Of a DNA stretch of 64,000 bases, positions 34,646 through 43,363 are shown one piece after another (positions within the stretch are counted from its first letter, which is position 1; every line of letters begins with the position of its first letter). A model generated the notes under the pieces. The model searched no databases and was not told the DNA's origin. It was given only the letters and a program-made list of their open reading frames with translations. The translations under genes were made by a program, and so were the position numbers. Location of the stretch: assembly GCF_000971975.1 (NCBI RefSeq), contig NZ_LAQO01000027.1, forward strand, positions 55,539-119,538. The letters run 5' to 3'. Source of the stretch: Paenibacillus algorifonticola. GTDB taxonomy: Bacteria > Bacillota > Bacilli > Paenibacillales > Paenibacillaceae.

Positions 34646-35392
34646 TTGGACTATAGTGGAAAAATAGTGCTGGTAACCGGCGCCGCGCGAGGCATCGGCT
34701 TAGCGGTTGCCGAAGCCTATGCGGGGAGGGGAGCTCTCGTTATTGCGGCAGACCGCGTCAGCGAAGGAGCCAAGAAGGCGGCGCTTCGTATACAAGAGCA
34801 GGGCGGTAAGGCTGCTGCGTATGCAATTGATTTGGCTCAGCCAGCCGAAATTGAAGCGATGTTCGCTTTTATCCGTGAAACCTACGGCGGCCTAGATGTG
34901 CTGATTAACAACGCGGGTTATGCGGTGTGGAAGTCGCCGTACGACCTTGCGGTTGAAGAATGGGATGCGCTTCTCCATACCAATTTGCGCGGCACTTTTT
35001 TATGCGCAAGGGAAGCCGCTAAGCTGATGCGCGGCAAAGGAGGCGGAGCCATCGTCAATATGGCCTCGACCCGCGCCTTAATGTCTGAGCCCAATACGGA
35101 GGCGTATGCGGCTTCCAAGGGCGGCATCGTTGCACTGACGCATGCGCTGGCCCTTTCTTTTGGCCCGGATCGTATTCGCGTGAATGCGATCAGCCCCGGC
35201 TGGATCGAAACAGGCGATTATGAAGCGCTGCGGCCGGAGGATCACAGCCAGCATCCGTCCATGCGGGTCGGCAAGCCGGAGGATATTGCGAAAGCCTGCT
35301 TTTATTTGACCGATCCGGGCAATGATTTTGTTAATGGCATTAATCTCGTCGTCGATGGCGGCATGACGCGTAAAATGATTTACGAGGAGTAG
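34646..35392 (+). CDS. SDR-family oxidoreductase
   Basis: 248 residues, TTG start at 34646 after AGAAGGAGGTAGC. Classical short-chain dehydrogenase: VTGAARGIGLAVAEAYAG (cofactor loop), INNAGYAVW (NNAG), the catalytic Ser in NMASTRALM, and the Tyr/Lys pair in AYAASKGG. AADRVSEG after beta-strand 2 favours NAD. Substrate unknown. Stand-alone. Confidence 0.94.
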   Translation: MDYSGKIVLVTGAARGIGLAVAEAYAGRGALVIAADRVSEGAKKAALRIQEQGGKAAAYAIDLAQPAEIEAMFAFIRETYGGLDVLINNAGYAVWKSPYDLAVEEWDALLHTNLRGTFLCAREAAKLMRGKGGGAIVNMASTRALMSEPNTEAYAASKGGIVALTHALALSFGPDRIRVNAISPGWIETGDYEALRPEDHSQHPSMRVGKPEDIAKACFYLTDPGNDFVNGINLVVDGGMTRKMIYEE

Positions 35393-35506
35393 CATCATTT
35401 CGTATCAGCATCGCAAGCCCTAAGCCTAAGCTACTATTGCAACTTGCCTAGTGCTGGCGTAGAATAAGACAAAATCAACAAGGGAATGAAGGAAGGAGAC
35501 GGGGGT

Positions 35507-35602
35507 ATGGAGCGAAAGCTAAGGCAATGGCATGGCCAATTTTGTCCGTCCGGTCCGAAGCGCGTTTCTATTTCCATTCCTTTGAAACACCAAGGCATTT
35601 GA
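35507..35602 (+). CDS. Tiny ORF (31 aa) ending inside a terminator
   Basis: ATG 35507 follows GGAAGGAGACGGGGGT, a very strong Shine-Dalgarno. The peptide opens MERKLRQWHGQFCPSGPKRV and stops at TGA 35600, inside the hairpin at 35585. Basic, with one Cys; no family recognised. It could be a leader peptide or a small protein; with no other support than the ribosome binding site and terminator, this is tentative. Confidence 0.4.
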   Translation: MERKLRQWHGQFCPSGPKRVSISIPLKHQGI

Positions 35603-35618
35603 TGCTTTGGTGTTTTTT
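35585..35618 (+). terminator. Rho-independent terminator
   Basis: AAACACCAAGGCA pairs with TGCTTTGGTGTTT (one mismatch) around TTTGA, then seven T residues. It overlaps the end of the tiny ORF. Confidence 0.8.
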
Positions 35619-35707
35619 TATGCCCTTTTTCAAGTCGCTATGTAAATGGCTTAGTCCCCGATGTTCTGCTTCTTGCGAACGTTAATCTAACTGGAGGTGC
35701 ATGATCA

Positions 35708-36454
35708 ATGATGAACAACAGGTATAAAAGAGTGCTGATTAAGCTAAGCGGAGGAGCGGTTGCGGGAGGAAGCGAGTTTGGCTTTGAACCCGAAAAGCTG
35801 GAGCATATCGCCAGCGAGGTGCTGTCCGTCGTAAAAATGGGCGTAGAGGTGTCACTCGTTATTGGTGGAGGCAATATTTTTCGCGGCAATATGGGCGAGA
35901 GCTGGGGCATTGAGCGTGCAGAGGCGGACAATATCGGTACGCTGGCGACCGTTATTAACAGCCTGATGCTCAGAGGAGTGTTGAAAGCCAGAACGAAGAA
36001 GGAAGTGCGCGTTATGACGGCGCTGCCTGTCAGCAGCGTTGCCGAGCCTTACATCCGTTTGCGGGCGGTGCATCATTTGGAGAAGGGGTATATCGTCATT
36101 TTCGCGGGCGGCAACGGGCAGCCGTATGTGACGACGGATTATCCATCGGTGCAGCGGGCGATTGAGGTAGGCTGCGATGCGCTGCTGGTCGCCAAGCAGG
36201 GCGTAGACGGCGTGCTTGACGCCGATCCCAAGCTGCACAAGGGAGCGCGAAAATTCAAATCGCTGCACTACAACGATGTGCTGGACCAGCAGCTTAAGGT
36301 GATGGACCAGTCGGCGTTTATTTTGGCACGGGACTATAACCTGCCGATTCATGTGTTTAATTTCGACCAGCCGGGCTCAATGAAGGCAATTTGCCATGGC
36401 AGCCATGTCGGTACGCTGATCAGCAACAGCTCAGTGCTGGAGATGGACGCTTGA
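35708..36454 (+). CDS. pyrH: UMP kinase (PyrH) paralog
   Basis: 248 residues, ATG 35708 after GGAGGTGCATGATCA. Amino-acid-kinase fold: RVLIKLSGGAVAGG, VIGGGNIFRGN, EPYIRLRAVHHLEKGYIVIFAGGNGQPYVTTD, VDGVLDADPKLHKGARKF. Converts UMP to UDP in the cytoplasm. Canonical pyrH sits between tsf and frr; none of those genes is here, so this is probably a second, somewhat diverged copy (for example GQPYVTTD for the usual GNPFFSTD). Confidence 0.92.
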   Translation: MMNNRYKRVLIKLSGGAVAGGSEFGFEPEKLEHIASEVLSVVKMGVEVSLVIGGGNIFRGNMGESWGIERAEADNIGTLATVINSLMLRGVLKARTKKEVRVMTALPVSSVAEPYIRLRAVHHLEKGYIVIFAGGNGQPYVTTDYPSVQRAIEVGCDALLVAKQGVDGVLDADPKLHKGARKFKSLHYNDVLDQQLKVMDQSAFILARDYNLPIHVFNFDQPGSMKAICHGSHVGTLISNSSVLEMDA

Positions 36455-36570
36455 TTTTTTCCATACCCCTCATCTTTCATTACTAATGACCGAATGACCG
36501 TCAGGCTGCAACTTTTCAATTGGGAATATCGTCCATATAGACAGCTTGTAAATGGTCATAGGGGGTTAGA

Positions 36571-38097
36571 ATGAAGATGCTCAACACAACTACGACAAGG
36601 AAGACGAAAAAGAGAGGGAAGGCTTGGCGCAGCTTGCTGGCGCTTACGCTCCTATTAGCGATTGCATGGACGGGCGGCCCGCACAGTACGGTAGCTGCAA
36701 ACGGGAAACTAGTACCAACCCTGGCGCAAGAGAAAGAGCAGGAGCAAGCGGTCGAAGCCGTCGCAAAAGGCTTTACGCAAATAGAAGCAGCCCATAACTA
36801 TACGATTGCGCTGCGCAGTGACGGCACGGTTTGGGCTTGGGGACGCAATTTGTTGGGGGAGCTTGGGCTGGAAGGAAATACAGGCTTTCGCAATACAGTA
36901 GCTCCCGTACGCTATGCAGGACTTTCCGATATTGTATACATTCATATCAATAAGAGCGATCAAAACTATTTGGCGGTGAAAGCAGACGGATCGGTCTGGA
37001 TCTGGGGATTGAATGACAGCAGCGGAACAAATACGAATGGGCTTCGGCAGGTGGCAGGCGCTGCTGGCGTAGCGAAGGTGGCAGGCGGCTACGGCTATGA
37101 TATAGCTTTATTGAAGAATGGCACGGTCGCAACATGGACGAAGCAGCAAGACGACACCGGAAAGCTCAGCTTTGGAAAACCAGCTGCCGTGAAGGGCTTA
37201 AATCAAGTCGTGCAGGTAGCATACGGTTATCCTAAGGCTTACGCCGTGAAGAAGGATGGAACGGTATGGAGCTGGCAGCCTGTGGCGGCGCCCCGAGATG
37301 GTGCGGAGACGATTAAGCCTACAGCTCCGGCTAAAATATCCAGCTTGTCTGGCATAACCTCCATCGTCGCGTATAGCGGCGGCGTGATGGCATTAGATAC
37401 GAAAGGAAAAGCGTGGAGTATTGCTGAAAATGGCAAAAAACAAGCTCTGTATCCGATACTGACGCTGAAGGAGATAAGCGGGAGTGCGGGCAGCCTGCTT
37501 TTGCTGACGACCGATGGCGAGGTTTTTGCTTATGGATATACCGCAACTGGCAAGCAGGGCAAAGTGCGAGGTCTCACCCGGATCAAGCATATCGCAGCGG
37601 GGGAAGAACACGGCGTTGCCATCGATGAGGATGGCAAGGCATGGGGCTGGGGCCATAACAAGTTTTATGAAGCGGGCGGGCCATCTGTGCGCAGCGATGG
37701 CATGGTTTATACGCCTATGCTGGCAAGGCCAGCCGTTGATACGTTCATAAATGGGCAATGGCTAAGCAGCATTTACCCTACTCTGCCGCAAGGGGAGACG
37801 GTATACGTGCCTATAAAAGACGCAGCTAAAGTATTAGGCATGACGATGAACGCCGTTCTTAATAACGAAGGCTTTAGAATTTATACGCTTAAATACAAGG
37901 AGCGCTCCGTAGCCTTCCGCGTGGGGGATAAGCAGGCGAAGTCAGGCAATACGACGTTTGAGCTGCCAGAGCCGCCGATTGTTTATACCGGTGCGACGGC
38001 CGTTCCTTACCAGTTGCTGGAGCAAGGCTTGGGGCTCTCGGTTCAATGGAACGAGAAGCTCAGCCAGTTGACGATTTCGGATCAGTCCAACGAATAA
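36571..38097 (+). CDS. Secreted RCC1-repeat protein with a copper-amine-oxidase-like C-terminal domain
   Basis: 508 residues, ATG 36571 after ATAGGGGGTTAGA. Signal peptide after a basic start (SLLALTLLLAIAWTGG, cut near TVAANG). Beta-propeller repeats of the RCC1 type: TVWAWGRNLLGELGL, SVWIWGLND, TVATWTKQ, TVWSWQP, EVFAYGYTATGKQG, AWGWGHNKFYEAGG. From about residue 390, INGQWLSSIYPTLPQGETVYVPIKDAAKVLG begins a copper-amine-oxidase-like domain. Exported; a protein-binding or wall-associated role is likely, enzymatic activity unlikely. Related to the remnant at 1182 by the C-terminal domain type. Confidence 0.9.
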   Translation: MKMLNTTTTRKTKKRGKAWRSLLALTLLLAIAWTGGPHSTVAANGKLVPTLAQEKEQEQAVEAVAKGFTQIEAAHNYTIALRSDGTVWAWGRNLLGELGLEGNTGFRNTVAPVRYAGLSDIVYIHINKSDQNYLAVKADGSVWIWGLNDSSGTNTNGLRQVAGAAGVAKVAGGYGYDIALLKNGTVATWTKQQDDTGKLSFGKPAAVKGLNQVVQVAYGYPKAYAVKKDGTVWSWQPVAAPRDGAETIKPTAPAKISSLSGITSIVAYSGGVMALDTKGKAWSIAENGKKQALYPILTLKEISGSAGSLLLLTTDGEVFAYGYTATGKQGKVRGLTRIKHIAAGEEHGVAIDEDGKAWGWGHNKFYEAGGPSVRSDGMVYTPMLARPAVDTFINGQWLSSIYPTLPQGETVYVPIKDAAKVLGMTMNAVLNNEGFRIYTLKYKERSVAFRVGDKQAKSGNTTFELPEPPIVYTGATAVPYQLLEQGLGLSVQWNEKLSQLTISDQSNE

Positions 38098-38122
38098 TGG
38101 AAGAAATCTTTTAACAACCTCA

Positions 38123-38168
38123 AATAACCCTTGGCCCACATTGCTTCGTGGACCGAGGGTTATTTTTG
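38123..38168. terminator. Terminator between convergent genes
   Basis: AAATAACCCT pairs with AGGGTTATTT, with inner CCAC/GTGG pairing; T-rich on both sides. It separates the RCC1 protein from glgC. Confidence 0.85.
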
Positions 38169-38284
38169 CATAAGCCGCTATATAATTTGCTGATTCGGCA
38201 AGCAGGGTAAAGCGAGCGCCATGTCGAAAGTAATGGGATACAGCAGCGTTCATGCTGCAAGACATCCACTAATGACACAACGCA

Positions 38285-39547
38285 TTAATAGTATAAGACG
38301 CTATTGCTGAATCTCTCTTCTCCTGTACCAACAAGCTCTGTCGCTGATTTCTCATACTGTTCTAAATGTTCAAGCGCCTTCAATTTGCTGCCGCTGCCAG
38401 TCATAATCTGAGCCACAATTGCTTCGCCGGGGGCGACGACGGCTATATCTCCGTGATTTCTCTCCCCGATGATTGCACCGTCATGAATAACGGCGTTTTC
38501 GCCAATGATGGCTCTATGAATAATAACATTGCGCCCAATTTTTGCACCAGGCATGATGATGCTTTCGGCGATGCCGCTGCCTTTTCCAATGCTGACTCCT
38601 GCGCCCAGCACCGAGCGGGAAATCCGGCCTTCGATTGTGCAGCCTGGATGAGCGATGCTGTTGCTCAGCACAGCTTGCGGGCTGACATAGGGCTTGGGCG
38701 CCGGAAGAACCTCCTTGGAACGCAGAGGCCAAGTTTCTGTTGACAAGTTCATCTCGCCGTCAAGCAGCTCCATATGCGCTTCCCAGAGGCTTTCCACGGT
38801 GCCAACATCGCGCCAGTAGCCCTCATACGGATAAGCGTTCAAGTTTTCCTCTGCAGCCAAAATGGCGGGAATAATATCTTTGCCAAAGTCATGGCTTGAA
38901 TGAGGATTAGCGGCGTCCTCCAGCAGGAAGCTTCTTAAATCTTGCCAGCGGAACAAATAAATGCCCATTGAAGCCAAGTTGCTTTCCGGGTTCGCCGGCT
39001 TCTCCTCAAACCTCACGATGCGAGACTGCTCGTCCGTATGCATAATGCCGAAGCGGTGGGCCTCACGCCATGGCACCTGCTTGACGGCAATCGTTGCCAT
39101 CGCCTGGTTTGCCTTGTGAAACTCCAGCATTGGACGATAATCCATCTGGTAAATGTGGTCGCCTGACAAAACAAGCACATGCTCTGGATGATGCTCGTCC
39201 ACATAAGCAATGTTGCGAACAATCGCATCGGCCGTTCCCGTGTAGCAGCCTGAGCTTGATACGCGAGAAGCAGGCAGCATCGAAATTTCGCCAGAATGCT
39301 TCGTAGTTGCTGAGCGCAGCCAGGCTTCTCCGTCCGAAATGTGGTCGTGAACCGAATCAGAGCAATATTGGGTGAGCACGCCAATTGTGCGGATGCCCGA
39401 GTTGATGCAATTGCTTAATGGGAAATCAATCATGCGGAAACGATCGCCAAACGATACGACGGGCTTGGCCATATGGCCTGTAAACGGTGCTAAACGACTT
39501 CCTTGTCCTCCAGCTAGCAGCATAGCGATGCAATCAGTTTTATGCAT
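38285..39547 (-). CDS. glgC: Glucose-1-phosphate adenylyltransferase
   Basis: 420 residues. ATG at 39547 on the minus strand. LLAGGQGSRLAPFTGHMAKPVVSFG (nucleotide loop), MIDFPLSNCINSGI, VLSGDHIYQMDY, and FEEKPANPES are family signatures; the C-terminus has left-handed beta-helix hexapeptides (RNVIIHRAIIGENAVIHDGAIIG). Makes ADP-glucose for GlgA. It is divergent from glgB-glgA, so the set shares one regulatory gap (39548-39710). No glgD partner is seen. Confidence 0.96.
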   Translation of the reverse strand: MHKTDCIAMLLAGGQGSRLAPFTGHMAKPVVSFGDRFRMIDFPLSNCINSGIRTIGVLTQYCSDSVHDHISDGEAWLRSATTKHSGEISMLPASRVSSSGCYTGTADAIVRNIAYVDEHHPEHVLVLSGDHIYQMDYRPMLEFHKANQAMATIAVKQVPWREAHRFGIMHTDEQSRIVRFEEKPANPESNLASMGIYLFRWQDLRSFLLEDAANPHSSHDFGKDIIPAILAAEENLNAYPYEGYWRDVGTVESLWEAHMELLDGEMNLSTETWPLRSKEVLPAPKPYVSPQAVLSNSIAHPGCTIEGRISRSVLGAGVSIGKGSGIAESIIMPGAKIGRNVIIHRAIIGENAVIHDGAIIGERNHGDIAVVAPGEAIVAQIMTGSGSKLKALEHLEQYEKSATELVGTGEERFSNSVLYY

Positions 39548-39710
39548 AAGGCTTTTTCCCTCCAGGCCGTCCGTGACGGGTTGTTGTAAGGTATTTTTAA
39601 ACGACTGAAGGGCGCTTGAAACGGTTGAGTCAAAATCAGTTTTTAAGGTTAATATTAGCTTTCGTGTGCTTTACTATACGTTCATTGCGAACATAAAGTG
39701 GGTGAAACGG

Positions 39711-41627
39711 ATGGAAATCTCCACATTGTCCGAAGAAGAAATTTTCCTGTTTCATGAAGGAACATGGGCGCATAGCTACCGAAAAATGGGCGCTCACCAA
39801 TCAACCGAGCATGGGATCGAAGGCATACGCTTTAACGTTTGGGCGCCGGAGGCGCGGGAGGTTCGTCTGGCGACGGATTTTAACGGCTGGCACGGCGACA
39901 ATGAGCCGCTAACCCGACTGAACAAGTCCGGCATATGGACAGGCTTCTTCCCGGATATGCCGAAGGGCGCTTTGTATAAATATGAAATGATAGCCCAAAA
40001 TGGTGAGAGGCTGCTCAAAGCCGATCCTTACGCCGTATATGCCGAAGTAAGACCGCAAACCGCATCGCGCGTCTGGTCGCTGAACGGTTATTCGTGGCAG
40101 GATGAGGCATGGATGCGCGGAAAGAAAACGCCGTATGCCCGTCCGATGAACATCTATGAGGTGCATCTTGGCAGCTGGCGCAGGCATAAGGATGATACGC
40201 TGCTTTCCTACAGCGAGCTGGCTGATCAATTGGTCGCTTATGTAGCGGACATGGGGTATACCCATCTGGAGCTGCTGCCGCTGACCGAGCATCCGTATGA
40301 TAAATCATGGGGCTATCAGCCGACAGGGTATTATGCCGCGACCAGCCGTTACGGTGAGCCGCAGCAATTAATGGAGCTGGTAGACCTGTGCCATCAAAAT
40401 GGTATTGGTGTCATTCTGGACTGGGTGCCGGGGCATTTTGCCAAAGATGCGCATGGCTTGCGCCGCTTCGACGGCTCCGCTTTGTTTGAGAATGAAGATC
40501 CGCTCATTGCCGAGAAGCCCGGCTGGGGAACTCTAGCCTTCGACTATGGAAAGCCGGAGGTCCGCAATTTTTTAATTTCGAATGCGTTGTTTTGGTTCGA
40601 CCTGTTTCATATTGATGGGTTGCGCGTAGATGCGGTCACCAGCATTTTGTATCATGATTTTGATAAAAAGCCAGGCCAGTGGCGGCCGAATGAATTCGGC
40701 GGCAAGGAGCATCTTGAAGGCATCGCTTTTTTGCGCCAGCTGAATAAGACGGTTTTTCAATATTACCCGCATGCCCTTATGATGGCCGAGGAGTCGAATG
40801 CTTATCCCGGCGTTACGAAAGCGGTCGATGAAGACGGACTCGGTTTTAACTATAAGTGGAATATGGGCTGGATGAATGACACGCTAAGCTATGCGAAGGA
40901 GCATTTTTTCAACCGGAAAAATCATCATAATTTGCTGACCTTTCCGATCTGGTATGCATGGCAGGACAATCATGCGCTGCCGCTTTCCCATGACGAGGTT
41001 GTGCACGGAAAAAAATCGCTGCTGAACAAAATGCCCGGCAGCTATGAGCAAAAATTTGCCGGACTGCGGCTGTTTTACGGCTATATGATGACTCATCCTG
41101 GCAAAAAGCTGCTGTTCATGGGCGGCGAATTTGCCCAGTTCATCGAGTGGAAGGACGATGCCGAGCTGGACTGGCTGCTGCTGAATTATGAGCCGCATTG
41201 GAGGATGCAGGCTTATACCCGCAGGCTGAATCAGCTGTATGCGCAAGAAAAAGCGCTGTGGAAGCTCGACCATGATTACAAGGGCTTCGAATGGATCGAG
41301 CACGAGGATGATTTGCAGAGCGTCCTTTCTTATCGCAGGCTGGCTAGCCCGAAGGGGGAAGCGCTCATCATGCTGTGCAATTTTACCGATTACGCGCATC
41401 CAGTTTACCGCATTGGCGTGCCGAGCGCAGGCGATTATGAAATTGTGCTGAACAGCGATGAGCCTGCTTATGGCGGGTCGGGTTTTCAAGCCGGGCTGCT
41501 GCGTGAAGGTGGAACCATTGCATCCCAGCGCATCAACTGGCATGATAAGAAAAACAGCGTAGAGCTGCCGCTGCCGCCGTTATCTGTCCTTATTTTGCGG
41601 CGGGTAAAGGTGAAGCGTTCCCGTTAG
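39711..41627 (+). CDS. glgB: 1,4-alpha-glucan branching enzyme
   Basis: Start ATG 39711 (MEISTLSEEE); codons upstream to 39666 lie in the gap to glgC. 638 residues. CBM48 (FNVWAPEAREVRLATDFNGW), then GH13 with DWVPGHFAKD, nucleophile Asp in DGLRVDAVTSILY, acid Glu in MMAEESNAYPG, and the HD pair in LSHDEVVHGK. Introduces alpha-1,6 branches into glycogen. The Shine-Dalgarno is only moderate (GTGGGTGAAACGG). Confidence 0.96.
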   Translation: MEISTLSEEEIFLFHEGTWAHSYRKMGAHQSTEHGIEGIRFNVWAPEAREVRLATDFNGWHGDNEPLTRLNKSGIWTGFFPDMPKGALYKYEMIAQNGERLLKADPYAVYAEVRPQTASRVWSLNGYSWQDEAWMRGKKTPYARPMNIYEVHLGSWRRHKDDTLLSYSELADQLVAYVADMGYTHLELLPLTEHPYDKSWGYQPTGYYAATSRYGEPQQLMELVDLCHQNGIGVILDWVPGHFAKDAHGLRRFDGSALFENEDPLIAEKPGWGTLAFDYGKPEVRNFLISNALFWFDLFHIDGLRVDAVTSILYHDFDKKPGQWRPNEFGGKEHLEGIAFLRQLNKTVFQYYPHALMMAEESNAYPGVTKAVDEDGLGFNYKWNMGWMNDTLSYAKEHFFNRKNHHNLLTFPIWYAWQDNHALPLSHDEVVHGKKSLLNKMPGSYEQKFAGLRLFYGYMMTHPGKKLLFMGGEFAQFIEWKDDAELDWLLLNYEPHWRMQAYTRRLNQLYAQEKALWKLDHDYKGFEWIEHEDDLQSVLSYRRLASPKGEALIMLCNFTDYAHPVYRIGVPSAGDYEIVLNSDEPAYGGSGFQAGLLREGGTIASQRINWHDKKNSVELPLPPLSVLILRRVKVKRSR

Positions 41628-41673
41628 ATTGGCAATGCAGCATTATGAAACCAAAGAGCAGGGGATGACAAGC

Positions 41674-43104
41674 ATGAACGTATTGTTTGCGGCAGCGGAA
41701 TGCGTGCCATTTATGAAGACGGGCGGCCTTGCTGATGTAGCAGGCTCACTGCCGGAAGCGTTGAATGAGAAAGGCGCGGATGTGCGCGTCATTATGCCGC
41801 TTTATGCTTCGGTAAAGGACGTTTATCGGGCGCAGATGAAGGAGCTGGGCTTCATTTATGTTTCCATAGGCTGGAGGCATGTTTACTGCGGCATCAAGGA
41901 ACTTGTGCATGACGGCGTTGTCTATTATTTTATCGACAATGAGCATTATTTCCGTCGCGGCTCGGCTTATGGCTATGGTGATGATGGGGAACGCTATGCG
42001 TTTTTCTGCCGGGCGGTGCTTGATGCGCTGCCCGTGATGGGCTTCATCCCGGATGTGCTGCATTGCCATGATTGGCATACGGGCATGATTCCCGCTCTGC
42101 TCAAGCATCATTATTGGCATCGGCCAGAATATTCCCGCGTGAAGACGGTGTTCACTATTCATAATTTGCAATATCAGGGCAATTACCCGCGGGCGGCATT
42201 GGGAGACTGGCTAGGCTTGCCAGACGAGACGTTTACAGCGGACGGTGTAGAATATTACGGGTCTGTCAGCTTTATGAAGGCGGGCATCCAGCTTTCGGAT
42301 CGGGTGACGACGGTAAGCCCGACCTACGCCAATGAGATTCGTACAGCCGAATATGGCTATGGTATGGATGGCACGCTGCGGGCCAAAGGCGATCGGCTAA
42401 TCGGAATCGTTAACGGTATTGATGCACGCAGCTACAATCCTGAGACGGATCTGTTCATTCCATTTCAATATAAGAACAGCCTAGAGCTGAAAAAACAAAA
42501 CAAAGCCGCACTCCAGAAGGAGCTCGGACTGCCGGTCAACGATTTGATTCCCCTGATCGGCATGGTCGGAAGGCTCGTAGATCAAAAAGGGCTGCCGCTT
42601 GTGCTGGAGGTGTTGGACGAGCTGCTGCAAACGGAAAACATTCAGCTCGTGCTGCTTGGCACCGGAGAACCTGAGATGGAGCACGCGTTCCGCGCCGCCC
42701 AGCATCGTTATCCGGACAAAATGGTATCGTGGATCGGCTTTGACGATGGCGTAGCCCGCCGAATTTATGCCGCATCCGATATGTTCCTCATGCCGTCGCT
42801 ATTCGAGCCGTGCGGCATCAGCCAGCTTCTGGCGCTGCGTTATGGCAGCTTGCCCATCGTGCGCGAGGTTGGCGGACTGAAGGACACCGTTCAAAGCTAC
42901 AATGAGTGGACGGGAGAAGGCAACGGCTTCTCCTTCACGAACTACAACAGCCGGGATATGCTGAATACGATTCGTTATGCTATTTATATGTGGTGGAATG
43001 AGTCGCATCGCAACAAGCTGACCGCAGCTGCCTTTGCCGGCGATTACAGCTGGGGGGCGTCGGCTGAGCGTTACATAGCGCTTTATAAAGAGTTGGGTCA
43101 ATAA
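41674..43104 (+). CDS. glgA: Glycogen synthase (ADP-glucose)
   Basis: Start ATG 41674 (MNVLFAAAECVPFMKTGGL); upstream in-frame codons from 41629 are less likely. 476 residues. The KTGGL ADP-glucose motif, VLHCHDWHTGMIPALLKHHY, GMVGRLVDQKGL, and MFLMPSLFEPCGISQLLALRYG place it in GT5. Elongates alpha-1,4-glucan. 46 bases after glgB, so co-transcribed. Confidence 0.96.
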   Translation: MNVLFAAAECVPFMKTGGLADVAGSLPEALNEKGADVRVIMPLYASVKDVYRAQMKELGFIYVSIGWRHVYCGIKELVHDGVVYYFIDNEHYFRRGSAYGYGDDGERYAFFCRAVLDALPVMGFIPDVLHCHDWHTGMIPALLKHHYWHRPEYSRVKTVFTIHNLQYQGNYPRAALGDWLGLPDETFTADGVEYYGSVSFMKAGIQLSDRVTTVSPTYANEIRTAEYGYGMDGTLRAKGDRLIGIVNGIDARSYNPETDLFIPFQYKNSLELKKQNKAALQKELGLPVNDLIPLIGMVGRLVDQKGLPLVLEVLDELLQTENIQLVLLGTGEPEMEHAFRAAQHRYPDKMVSWIGFDDGVARRIYAASDMFLMPSLFEPCGISQLLALRYGSLPIVREVGGLKDTVQSYNEWTGEGNGFSFTNYNSRDMLNTIRYAIYMWWNESHRNKLTAAAFAGDYSWGASAERYIALYKELGQ

Positions 43105-43283
43105 AGATGCTATGAAGCGTTGTTTGCCTCTGACCGTTTTACCCGCCAGCCGCATTTTCATTCCAAGCTGCGCCATTATACGCTAACCTTGGATGAGGTG
43201 ATCGCACTCGGCAAGCTTCAGCTCAAAGTGCAATTTCTGTTTATTCAGGGACGTGGCGGACGTTATGCTTCGCATCTGTACGA
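43105..43283 (+). pseudogene. Coding-like stretch directly after the glgA stop
   Basis: In the same frame as glgA, after its TAA, about 60 codons read RCYEALFASDRFTRQPHFHS, KLRHYTLTLDEVIALGKLQL, KVQFLFIQGRGGRYASHLYD. This has protein-like composition (amphipathic helix, FIQGRGGRY) and ends exactly where the terminator hairpin begins. There is no clear start (TTG 43120 lacks a ribosome binding site). I do not recognise the family. It may be a small gene or a remnant. Confidence 0.35.
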
Positions 43284-43355
43284 TAAAGCAGCAAAAAAAG
43301 GGGATAGGCACTCGAAAAATCCGATGCCTGTCCCCTTTTTTTGCTGCTTTTTTTA
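43284..43355. terminator. Long bidirectional terminator
   Basis: AAAGCAGCAAAAAAAGGGGA and its complement form a 20-plus-bp stem with inner TAGGCA/TGCCTG pairs, T-runs on both strands. It separates glgA from the convergent GH13 gene. Confidence 0.9.
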
Positions 43356-43363
43356 AGCTGATT

